Made by a program: the position numbers and the translations under genes
Source: MTP4 sp052056915
GTDB lineage: Archaea > Halobacteriota > Methanosarcinia > Methanosarcinales > Methanosarcinaceae
Length of the DNA: 64,000 nt
Reading direction: 5' to 3'
Assembly: GCF_052056915.1 (NCBI RefSeq)
Contig: NZ_CP195119.1
Coordinates: forward strand, 2,480,001 to 2,544,000
The notes under the pieces: model-generated
The model's input: the letters and a program-made list of their open reading frames with translations, nothing else
Databases searched by the model: none
What the model was told of the DNA's origin: nothing
In this document: in pieces, positions 1 to 7,066 of the stretch
Position numbering within the stretch: the first letter of the stretch is position 1
Layout: every line of letters starts with the position of its first letter

Positions 1-720
1 GATGTGGAGGACGGAGGCTACATCGAGTTCCTTCATTGCATCCACGAGCCTCTTCTGGTAGGGGAGGGCGAATTTCTCGTAGAATTCTCCGCCGATGAGT
101 TCGTAGCTTGCGGTGGGGTCAATGATGGCCAGGGTGTCTGCCCCGTTTTCGACCATTGCCTTTGCGTATGCTACGTTGAAGTCAGCGCAGAAGTCAAGGA
201 GCTCGGCGACAATGGGTTCCCCTGTGAAAAGGTTCCCGAACCAGGCATCTCCGTTGATATGCTGGGCAAGGGAGAAAGGACCGATCATGGATCCGATGAT
301 CGGGAGTTCTTTCCCGTATTTTTCACTGAGGATCTTGACTGCTTCGAGGACCTTGGATACCCTGCCTTCGTCAAGGCTATAGTCCCTGATCTTGTCGAGG
401 TCTTCCAGGTTCTTTACGCTGTGCTTGATGACCGAAGGCTGTTGCTTGTGGTCGCCAGCTTTGATGCCGCAACCGAAGAGCTCAGCTTCGGCGGTAATGT
501 CAAAAGGTACTCTCACAGCTTCAAAACCGATTACTGTGTGCCCAGCTTCCGCAAGAGTTGCCATTTTCTCTGCGTCTTCATGGGCTTCAGGCCAGTGGGC
601 TCCGCAAGCTTCCATCTGCTCAACAGTTGCCGTCTGTGTGAAGCAGGCGGAAGGCATTCTGTCAACTGGCTGCTTCCTTAATGCACGATATAACCTTTCT
701 TTCGGTGTGTATTCTGTCAT
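1..720 (-). CDS. mtbA: Methylcobamide:coenzyme M methyltransferase, methylamine type (partial, N-terminal 240 residues)
   Basis: This protein moves the methyl group from methylated methylamine corrinoid proteins to coenzyme M in the cytoplasm. The minus-strand frame is open from an ATG at 720 to the window edge. It begins MTEYTPKERLYRALRKQPVD and belongs to the uroporphyrinogen decarboxylase-like fold family, with recognisable blocks such as IIGSMIGPFSLAQHINGDAW and IIDPTASYELIGGEFYEKF. About 100 C-terminal residues, including the expected zinc-binding segment, lie outside the window. A GAGAGGG ribosome-binding site precedes the ATG. It is divergent from ramA and close to the pyl genes, which favours MtbA over the methanol-specific paralogue MtaA; the sequence alone does not fully separate the two. 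Confidence 0.88.
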   Translation of the reverse strand, partial: MTEYTPKERLYRALRKQPVDRMPSACFTQTATVEQMEACGAHWPEAHEDAEKMATLAEAGHTVIGFEAVRVPFDITAEAELFGCGIKAGDHKQQPSVIKHSVKNLEDLDKIRDYSLDEGRVSKVLEAVKILSEKYGKELPIIGSMIGPFSLAQHINGDAWFGNLFTGEPIVAELLDFCADFNVAYAKAMVENGADTLAIIDPTASYELIGGEFYEKFALPYQKRLVDAMKELDVASVLHI

Positions 721-772
721 TTATTTTCCCTCTCTCTAGTATAAGAACAGCGACTAATATCAAAAAATCATA

Positions 773-780
773 GTATAAAT
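773..780 (-). promoter_or_regulatory. Candidate TATA box for mtbA
   Basis: On the minus strand the sequence reads ATTTATAC, about 55 bases before the mtbA ATG. An archaeal start site about 25 bases downstream would leave a leader of about 30 bases. It is assigned by eye in AT-rich DNA. Confidence 0.35.
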
Positions 781-1311
781 AAATATGTATTATTGTACAT
801 TGATTAAATGTTATATTATAAATATATGTCAATTTTAATTTCGATTGACCTTAAATTCTCTGAAAACAAGTACATTTGTTATATCAGTCTGGTAACTATG
901 GAAAAATTAATGTATATAATGATTTGCTGGCTTAACTAATGACCGAGGCATGCAGGCATAAATATAAAATAAAATTGAATTGAAATAGTTAATTGAACAG
1001 TATCTAAAATTGGAAAACTCTAATGGAAAACTAATTGGAAAACTCTAATGGAAAACTCTAATGGAAAACTAATTGGAAAACTCTAATTAAAAAATCGAAT
1101 TGGTAAGGTTTTGAATATTTGTTTGAAGCTTCAGGTCCAATTAGAAAAGTTCTCGGAACAAAAAGGCTTTTCATTAATGGAAAGGGAATTGCGATAAAGA
1201 GCTTAATAATTATCAAGGACTGAAAGCAAGGACTGAAAGCAAGGGCTGAAAGCAAAATCATGTCGGTATACTAACAGGTATACTAACAGGTATACTAATA
1301 TATACTATCGG

Positions 1312-1319
1312 TTATATAA
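1312..1319 (+). promoter_or_regulatory. Candidate TATA box for ramA
   Basis: TTATATAA lies just after the 12-bp repeats. A start site about 25 bases downstream would give ramA a leader of roughly 125 bases. The surroundings are AT-rich, so chance matches are possible. Confidence 0.35.
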
Positions 1320-1469
1320 ATGAAGGACCATATATGTTAAACCTTGCTGTTTCAGTATTCGAATTTGAATTCTTTCCCTTCTTATTTCCAATCCTTTAAG
1401 GGGTAATCCAGAGTGCCGGATGCCTCGAAATCATGCACACTTCGGGAAAACATTGAGGAGAATAAAAAA

Positions 1470-3098
1470 ATGTACGGCATAGCACTTGATTTGGGTACGA
1501 GCGGTTTTCGAGCACAGCTTATTGAGCTTGAAACGAAAGAAACCATTAAAACGGTTATTACCATGGGGCACCCCCTGCCCGGTGGAAATGTCATGGATCA
1601 CCTTGACTTTGCGATCTCAACCGGAGAGGATGTGGCCCATGCGGTGATACTGGAAACCATCAGGAGAATGTTCCTTAAATTCGATATTGACTTCTCCGAA
1701 GTAGAGCGGCTGGCTGTTTGTGGAAACCCTATCCAGCTTTCCCTTTTCCAGAACATAGAAATCAGGGACCTTGCATACGCCGGAGAAAACAAGCAGAAAA
1801 AGCTGGGCGTGGAAAATGTAAAAAGAGACGCCCGTGTGTTCCCTGCTTCCGAGCTCTTTAAAGACCTGGATATGCCGAACTGCGAAGTTATCGTCCCTCC
1901 TGCAATCAAGCATGAGATCGGGGCAGACGCCCTGGCAATGATGCTTGAAACTGACTTCCTGAACCAGACTAAACCTGCTCTTGTTACTGATTACGGGACA
2001 AATGCCGAGATGGCCCTGAAGATCGGGGAGCGGATAATCACGGCAAGTGCAGCTGCCGGTCCTGCAATTGAAGGACAGGGAATAAGCTGCGGGATGCTCG
2101 CAAGCCCCGGAGCGATCTGCGATGTAAAGCCCGAAGGGGAGTACTGGAGGATTATTGTCCTTGACAAGGAGATGGAAAAAAGGGACGCTTATCTCATTAA
2201 TCCTCTCACCGGGGACATAAAGGAGTTCTACGGCTACGAAGCTGTGGGCATAACGGGCACCGGTGTGATCTCGGCTTTTGCCCTGGCGCTGAAAAGTGGG
2301 CTCATCGAAAAGTCTCCGTCCCTTCCAAACGGCAGACTGGCCCTTGGCCCTGATATCGAAATCACCGAAAAGGATGTGGAAGAAGCCGGAAAAGCAATTG
2401 GGGCAATCAGAGCAGCCCACCTTACCCTTATCGTGGACTCCGGCATCAAGTATGAAGACCTGGAATACGCTTACATGTCCGGAGCCTCCGGGGCTTATGC
2501 GGATGCTGAAGATGCCCGCCAGCTCGGGGCCGCCCCTGGCTTTGCAAAGAATATAGTTCAGTTTGGGAACACTTCCCTTGCCCTTGCCCGTGAACTGGTA
2601 ATGGACAGGTCCAGGCTCGAAGACGTTATTAAGATTGCCAAAAGGATTACTGCCGACCACCTCATGATGGCAACCAGCGAAACCTTCAACAACTTCTATC
2701 TCTGCGAACTCTCCTACTGGACCCAGGGCATGCCCCTCGAAATGTACAACCAGATGCTCGAAATGTACGGCATCCCCATCCTCCCCGAAACCCTGGAACA
2801 CGCCTCAATCGAACGCCGGGTCAGCAAAGACATCGAAGAAGTAGGAGCAGAAGGCCTTGCCATCCTCAAAGAAATCGGTATTGTCCTCGAAGTCCCCGTG
2901 AGCAAGTGCATCTACTGCCACAAATGCGAAAAAGAATGCCCCGAAAAAGCCATCGAAATCATCGAAGACGCCGAAGGCAACCGGACAGCCAGATACGACA
3001 GCCAGAAATGCCTGGGCACAAGCTGCCGGCGCTGCGTAAACATCTGCCCCGAAGGTGCTATCGAGATGTCCCACCTCCAGATCAAGGCGGCAAAATAA
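1470..3098 (+). CDS. ramA: RamA, reductive activator of methylamine corrinoid proteins
   Basis: RamA is an ATP-dependent iron-sulfur protein that reduces inactive Co(II) methylamine corrinoid proteins to the active Co(I) state. The 542-residue product starts MYGIALDLGTSGFRAQL, an ASKHA-type phosphate-binding opening. It ends in two 4Fe-4S sites: C480, C483, C486, C490 (CX2CX2CX3C) and C514, C519, C522, C526 (CX4CX2CX3C). The ATG at 1470 is chosen because a GAGGAG ribosome-binding site lies just upstream and the protein matches the family's N-terminus there; the frame stays open upstream to an ATG at 1413. It is divergent from mtbA and convergent with pylD. An 84-bp copy of its 3' end lies downstream. 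Confidence 0.95.
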   Translation: MYGIALDLGTSGFRAQLIELETKETIKTVITMGHPLPGGNVMDHLDFAISTGEDVAHAVILETIRRMFLKFDIDFSEVERLAVCGNPIQLSLFQNIEIRDLAYAGENKQKKLGVENVKRDARVFPASELFKDLDMPNCEVIVPPAIKHEIGADALAMMLETDFLNQTKPALVTDYGTNAEMALKIGERIITASAAAGPAIEGQGISCGMLASPGAICDVKPEGEYWRIIVLDKEMEKRDAYLINPLTGDIKEFYGYEAVGITGTGVISAFALALKSGLIEKSPSLPNGRLALGPDIEITEKDVEEAGKAIGAIRAAHLTLIVDSGIKYEDLEYAYMSGASGAYADAEDARQLGAAPGFAKNIVQFGNTSLALARELVMDRSRLEDVIKIAKRITADHLMMATSETFNNFYLCELSYWTQGMPLEMYNQMLEMYGIPILPETLEHASIERRVSKDIEEVGAEGLAILKEIGIVLEVPVSKCIYCHKCEKECPEKAIEIIEDAEGNRTARYDSQKCLGTSCRRCVNICPEGAIEMSHLQIKAAK

Positions 3099-3205
3099 GT
3101 TAGTGGGAGCTTACTTCCACAATCTTTTCATTTTCTTATAGCCAGTCCTCTTGAGGGAGCGTAGCGACCGAAAAGGACCGCGCACTGCAGAGCCGCAACT
3201 CTGCT

Positions 3206-3289
3206 GGCACAAGCTGCCGGCGCTGCGTAAACATCTGCCCCGAAGGTGCCATCGAGATGTCCAACCTTCAGATCAAGGAAGCAAAATAA
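3206..3289 (+). pseudogene. Duplicated 3' end of ramA
   Basis: These 84 bases repeat ramA positions 3015-3098 at a constant offset of 191 with only a few substitutions. They encode the last ferredoxin half-site, CRRCVNICPEGAIEMSNLQI, then KEAK and a TAA. No start codon or upstream RamA coding sequence accompanies it, so it is a remnant of a duplication, not a gene. It shows either that ramA ended here before a rearrangement or that a partial tandem duplication occurred. Confidence 0.85.
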
Positions 3290-3549
3290 GTTTTTTCATG
3301 GATTGGCCTCCAATTTGAGGTCCTTCTTCTTACCTTTTGTTTTTCGTATGCGGATCCAAACTTTTTCCTAACCTTTTCAATCTTCTTTTGAGCGAAGCTC
3401 TGCATAGCTAATAGGATCGCACAATGTTTGCACTTGCAGTACAACTGAATGAAAAATAATCGATTTTTCCGGTGCCTGGCTACAGTTTGGCTTTTTTTTA
3501 AATATTTAGTCCTCTTGAACGAACGGAGTGAGCGAAAAGGACGCGTGCT

Positions 3550-3592
3550 GTTGCACTTACAGTGCAACTCCCAGAAAATCTCCGATTTTCTG
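3550..3592. terminator. Pair of perfect hairpins between convergent ramA and pylD
   Basis: Two adjacent inverted repeats are seen: TTGCACT / AGTGCAA around TAC at 3551-3567, and CAGAAAATC / GATTTTCTG around TCC at 3572-3592. Lying between convergent genes they could stop transcription from either side. No strong T-run follows, so a terminator role is inference. Confidence 0.35.
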
Positions 3593-3602
3593 TGATCCCG
3601 AA

Positions 3603-3670
3603 GCGCAACTCGGGAAGTGCAACTCGGGAAGTGCAACTCGGGATGCTCAACTCGGGAAGTGCAACCCGGG
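3603..3670. repeat. 14-bp tandem repeat beside the pylD stop
   Basis: Four units like GTGCAACTCGGGAA plus a 12-base partial unit run directly up to the pylD stop codon. The first half of the unit resembles the arm of the neighbouring hairpin, suggesting local origin. Confidence 0.85.
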
Positions 3671-3671
3671 C

Positions 3672-4451
3672 TTACAGGACCGAATACAGCATTGATGCGG
3701 TCCCTATCCCCAGGGGTTCCATCAAAAGATCCACGTTGTATTTTTCCTGGAGTTCCCTGGAAAGGCCGCAGGGGATTCCGGGGGTTGAAACCAGGCATTT
3801 TTCTGCGAGCACGTTTTCGGGGATTGTGTCCGCACAGGGGGTCGCTTCAAAAATCATGGAGAACTTTTTGGGGGTTTTGAGGTCAAAGGGGGTGATCCCC
3901 AGTTTGAAGATAGCCTTTTTCATGAGGCTTTTTTCGGGGTCGTAGGCGTAAACATTGAAGCCCTTATTCACGAGGTGTCTGGCTCCGGGGAAACCGACTC
4001 TCCCGAGCCCGACTACCAGCACGTCCTTTGAATCGGCGTATCGGTACCTGGATACGATATCCGCATAGATGATGCCGGTGCAGGGCTGGTTGTTTGCTAT
4101 TTTTCCGTTTGTGAGGTTGTGGGCCAGGTAAGTATGGTCGTCTGCCATAAGGATGATTTCCGCTCCGCTTTCCACGGCTTCATAGTAACCGCTCACGTCA
4201 GGCATTTCCGTCACAAAACTGTCAAACCTGAAGTAATCCGCAATTACTTTCAATGAGTCTGAGAAGTTGCCTATAACCCCATTTCCTGAAGTCACGGGAA
4301 CAATGCCCACTGATTCATAGTGGGGGGATGTCCCGTAGAGGTCTTTGCAGACCTCTTTCACATTAAGCCTTGTTACCTTGCTGACGGCAGTATCGGCTCT
4401 TTCAAGCTGCTTTTTAATATTTTCCAGATCTTCCGGAGTTAAAAGTGCCAT
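3672..4451 (-). CDS. pylD: PylD, pyrrolysine-forming dehydrogenase
   Basis: PylD oxidises the PylC product, 3R-methylornithyl-N6-lysine, and the aldehyde cyclises to pyrroline, giving pyrrolysine. The 259-residue protein has the usual family length. A Rossmann dinucleotide-binding loop, VVGLGRVGFPGARHL, lies at about residues 145-160, and the C-terminus LGIGTASMLYSVL is family-like. It is the last gene of the pyl set on the minus strand, separated from pylC by a 255-base spacer with no gene, so it may be read from the shared pyl transcript or separately. Confidence 0.95.
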   Translation of the reverse strand: MALLTPEDLENIKKQLERADTAVSKVTRLNVKEVCKDLYGTSPHYESVGIVPVTSGNGVIGNFSDSLKVIADYFRFDSFVTEMPDVSGYYEAVESGAEIILMADDHTYLAHNLTNGKIANNQPCTGIIYADIVSRYRYADSKDVLVVGLGRVGFPGARHLVNKGFNVYAYDPEKSLMKKAIFKLGITPFDLKTPKKFSMIFEATPCADTIPENVLAEKCLVSTPGIPCGLSRELQEKYNVDLLMEPLGIGTASMLYSVL

Positions 4452-4706
4452 TTTTTCCCTCTCTTAAGTTTCAATTTAGATTTGGGTGCCATTTTAAAAT
4501 CAAATTTTAATTATTTATGATAAATATTTCTATTTATGTTAACAGGGTCAATCTTATTATTTGTAGCAACTACTATTCATTTTGGGGGGTCTCAAACCCG
4601 GTTACAGGTTGCTGGATAGTTTTGTGAACATAGTATATTTCGCATGAAGTTATGATTTATTCTGTGCTCATAAACCGCCATTTCTGTTTTCTGAAACCTG
4701 AGAACC

Positions 4707-5906
4707 TCAACTTTTGACCGTAATCCTGCTTTTGTGGTAACTCTTCGGGTAACTCTCATAAACAGTACTGTCAACAAGCGGGGAATATGCAATTGCTCCG
4801 AAGTCTTCTTCAAGAATCGAAATTCCTCTTCTTCTCACGGACTCCGTTTCTTCCCTGTCGGGAGCCCGGGCAATCAGGGTAAACACGGGGTTTTCTCCCC
4901 TGCACGCAAAGATCTCAAGACCCGGTTCGCTGTAGTATTCGCCGTATTCACTGCCTTCGGACAGGAACTGTTCTCCGGCAGGGTGAAGGGTGCACTCTCC
5001 GTTTTCTTCTTTCTTCAGCAGAAGGTGTTCGAAACTGCAGTAGTCGTTCTTAGGAAGTTCCTCGAGCTTCTTAATCTGCTTCATCTCCTTGATCCCGCCT
5101 TCAAAGGCTCGTACCAGGAGTTCCACAAGGTTGATTCCCGAAGAATGGTAAACAACCGTCGGGGTCTGGCTCGGGAAACGGGCATCGATTTCAATGACCT
5201 TAAGCCCGCGGGGGCCGGCGATTGCTTCCACGTCCATGATTCCCTTCAAGGAAAGGTTGGCTGCAAGGGAAAGGGATATTTTCCTGAATTCGGGGTCAAA
5301 GGAAAGTGGGGTAACCCTGTGGCAGTCGTAGGTCCCGTCGATATGGACCAGGGTTTCCTTCACTACAGCAAAATGCTCCCCGTCCCCTATGACTTCCAGG
5401 GAAACAACGTCTCCTTCAACGTATTCTTCTACCAGCATCCCGGGGTCCAGGGTCTGCAGTTCCGCTTCATCATAGATGATCCTGGCTCCAAGGCTGCTGC
5501 TTTCACAGGGGGGTTTTACAAAATAGGGAGGTTCTGCCGGGCTGTCAAGAGGAGTGGGGACTTTGATGGCCGCAAAATATTCCTTGGATTTTTTCTTGTC
5601 CCTGCTGATCCCGTAGGCGGCAAAATCAAAAAGGAGAGGGCATGATAGCTTTTCTTTTACCGAGTCCAGGAAATTGATGCATTCGAGGTTTTCGTTCACG
5701 GGGATTACGGCATCAACAGTTTTTGAAATCTCTATTAGTTTCTCCGGTTCCCCGGAGATGTCAAAACAGTGGAATTCGTCAACAAAGTTCCGGATAAGGG
5801 CTTTCGGATTCCGGTCTACGAGGACCGTCTTCATGTTAGCTTTCTTTGCAAGATACGCAACTTCGAAGCCCTGGAGTTTCCCGCCTATCAGGCAGATAGT
5901 TTTCAT
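4707..5906 (-). CDS. pylC: PylC, 3-methylornithine-lysine ligase
   Basis: PylC is an ATP-grasp ligase that joins 3R-methyl-D-ornithine to the epsilon-amino group of L-lysine. The 399-residue protein opens MKTICLIGGKLQGFEVAYLA, a pre-ATP-grasp nucleotide fold, and contains FVKPPCESSSLGARII and VEEYVEGDVVSLEVIG typical of the ATP-grasp core. The ATG at 5906 is chosen because the family starts at MKTICLIGG and because it sits one base after the pylB amber stop (TAGGATG), a normal coupled arrangement. The frame is open further upstream to 5969, but those codons overlap pylB. Confidence 0.95.
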   Translation of the reverse strand: MKTICLIGGKLQGFEVAYLAKKANMKTVLVDRNPKALIRNFVDEFHCFDISGEPEKLIEISKTVDAVIPVNENLECINFLDSVKEKLSCPLLFDFAAYGISRDKKKSKEYFAAIKVPTPLDSPAEPPYFVKPPCESSSLGARIIYDEAELQTLDPGMLVEEYVEGDVVSLEVIGDGEHFAVVKETLVHIDGTYDCHRVTPLSFDPEFRKISLSLAANLSLKGIMDVEAIAGPRGLKVIEIDARFPSQTPTVVYHSSGINLVELLVRAFEGGIKEMKQIKKLEELPKNDYCSFEHLLLKKEENGECTLHPAGEQFLSEGSEYGEYYSEPGLEIFACRGENPVFTLIARAPDREETESVRRRGISILEEDFGAIAYSPLVDSTVYESYPKSYHKSRITVKS

Positions 5907-5907
5907 C

Positions 5908-7011
5908 CTAGCACCCCAGGATCTTTTCGAAATCAGCCTGAGATGCGGGTTCCATCCCCATACTTTCAAGCCTTAAGATCACGCTTGTGATGCTCCGGTC
6001 CCGTTCTTCAAGTTCCCGATCGTAGTTGGCAACACCTTCGAGCCGGGAGTTCGGGGGAAGGATGGATGTTACAATGTTTGCTCCGGCGTTCAGCCGGTAG
6101 ACCATGCCGTCAATTCCTTCAAGGTCCAGGGAAGCCGGGATCAAGCGGTCGGGGAACATGAGCCTCTCAACTGCTATGATCTTCAGCTCGGAAAGGTTTG
6201 AGCTATCCTGGAAATCGGCAAGTGGGGTCCCCTCCTGGGGAAGAAATGTCATGACCCTCACCATATCGGGGTTATTCGCTTCCATGCCCCTGAGGGACGT
6301 GATGGTCGATTCAATATCGTTTCCCACTCCTGTCAGGAGCCCGTCTTCTATGCAGTAGCCGTTTTCTTTTGCGAAAAGCCGGGAACCTACCCTGCCGTCA
6401 AAGGACTGGCCTACCCGGAGTTTTGCATAGAGTTCCTGATCATAGGTTTCCTGGTACAGGGCAAGGAAGTTGGCACCGTTCTTTTTCAGTTTGATGAGGG
6501 TGGAATTGTCCATCACTCCGGGAGACACCATTATCGGAAGGCCCAGTTCCTCTTTTACGGTGCGTACCATCTCCACGAAACGGTCAGGTTCGTCGTGGTA
6601 GTAAGGGTCTTCCCCCATGGTCAGGTCAACCATGTGGAAGCCAAGCCCTTTGAGCGCCTTGCAGGTATCTCTTACCTCTTCCGGGGTTAGGCGGTAGCGG
6701 TTGATTTCGTTTTTACAGTTGTAGTAGCAAAAAGTACACTGGTTTTTGCAGTATGTCGAAAAATATATGAAACAGTTCAGGAAGACCCTGTTCCCGAAGA
6801 AATGGTCCCTGACCTTTCGCGCTACGTAGTAAAGCTTCTCAAGTTCTTCTTCCGATCCGAGGGAGAGAAGAGCTCTCAGTTCGTCGTCTGATAAACGGTA
6901 GCCTTCAATTATTTTTTCCCCGAACCTGTCCAGTTCATTGTTCGCCATTTTCTGAAACAAAAATTTCACCCTCTCATTTTCAAATAAACTTTTAACCGGG
7001 AGTTTTGCCAT
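5908..7011 (-). CDS. pylB: PylB, radical SAM methylornithine synthase; ends in TAG
   Basis: PylB rearranges L-lysine to 3R-methyl-D-ornithine, the first step of pyrrolysine synthesis. The 367-residue protein carries the radical SAM CX3CX2C site at C88, C92 and C95 (YCKNQCTFC). The ORF ends KILGC and then TAG; suppression would add 23 codons to a TAA. No other gene in the window with a visible stop uses TAG. The ATG at 7011 follows three 16-bp repeats that each copy its start region, and the TAA of a ten-codon reading frame overlaps it as TAATG. Confidence 0.95.
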   Translation of the reverse strand: MAKLPVKSLFENERVKFLFQKMANNELDRFGEKIIEGYRLSDDELRALLSLGSEEELEKLYYVARKVRDHFFGNRVFLNCFIYFSTYCKNQCTFCYYNCKNEINRYRLTPEEVRDTCKALKGLGFHMVDLTMGEDPYYHDEPDRFVEMVRTVKEELGLPIMVSPGVMDNSTLIKLKKNGANFLALYQETYDQELYAKLRVGQSFDGRVGSRLFAKENGYCIEDGLLTGVGNDIESTITSLRGMEANNPDMVRVMTFLPQEGTPLADFQDSSNLSELKIIAVERLMFPDRLIPASLDLEGIDGMVYRLNAGANIVTSILPPNSRLEGVANYDRELEERDRSITSVILRLESMGMEPASQADFEKILGC

Positions 7012-7066
7012 TACAGATCTTTGCCATTACAGATCTTTGCCATTACAGATCTTTGCCATTACAGGT
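7004..7066 (-). repeat. 16-bp tandem expansion copying the pylB translation start
   Basis: Three 16-bp units and a fourth partial one place ATGs (read on the minus strand) at 7059, 7043, 7027 and 7011, each as TAATGGCAAA. The first ATG overlaps the pylS stop and the last is the pylB start. The ATGs at 7059 and 7043 open ten-codon frames (MAKICNGKDL) whose TAA overlaps a later ATG; the one from 7043 ends exactly at the pylB start. Confidence 0.9.

Larger units (their letters stand above)
721..1469. other. Divergent mtbA-ramA control region with three tandem repeat tracts
   Basis: This 749-base AT-rich gap holds no convincing gene. It contains three short tandem tracts: variants of a GGAAAACTCTAAT unit at about 1009-1096, three AAGGACTGAAAGC-like units at about 1214-1258, and three 12-bp GGTATACTAACA units at 1265-1300. 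Both candidate TATA boxes listed here lie inside it. The 67-residue minus-strand frame at 1058-1261 lies over the repeats and looks spurious. Confidence 0.6.
3099..3671. other. Convergent ramA-pylD gap rich in decayed repeats
   Basis: The 573-base gap between the ends of ramA and pylD holds a duplicated ramA tail, two perfect hairpins, a 14-bp tandem array, and at least two copies of a motif AGTCCTCTTGA...CGAAAAGGAC (about 3150-3180 and 3507-3541). A weaker related stretch lies at about 3385-3445. The 127- to 176-residue frames that cross it (for example 3268-3798 minus) run through these repeats and have no recognisable protein features. Confidence 0.7.

Noticed and set aside
1058..1261. A 67-residue minus-strand frame between mtbA and ramA
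   Set aside because: It covers tandem repeats in AT-rich DNA and has no supporting features.
1617..2801. A 394-residue open frame on the minus strand opposite ramA
   Set aside because: It is the complement of a well-supported gene with strong codon bias, has no family-like motif and no ribosome-binding site.
3268..3798. A 176-residue minus-strand frame overlapping the pylD end
   Set aside because: It translates hairpins and the 14-bp repeat and then runs out of frame into pylD.
4734..5645. A 303-residue plus-strand frame opposite pylC
   Set aside because: PylC motifs on the minus strand are clear; the plus-strand translation is Phe/Gly/Val-rich shadow sequence.
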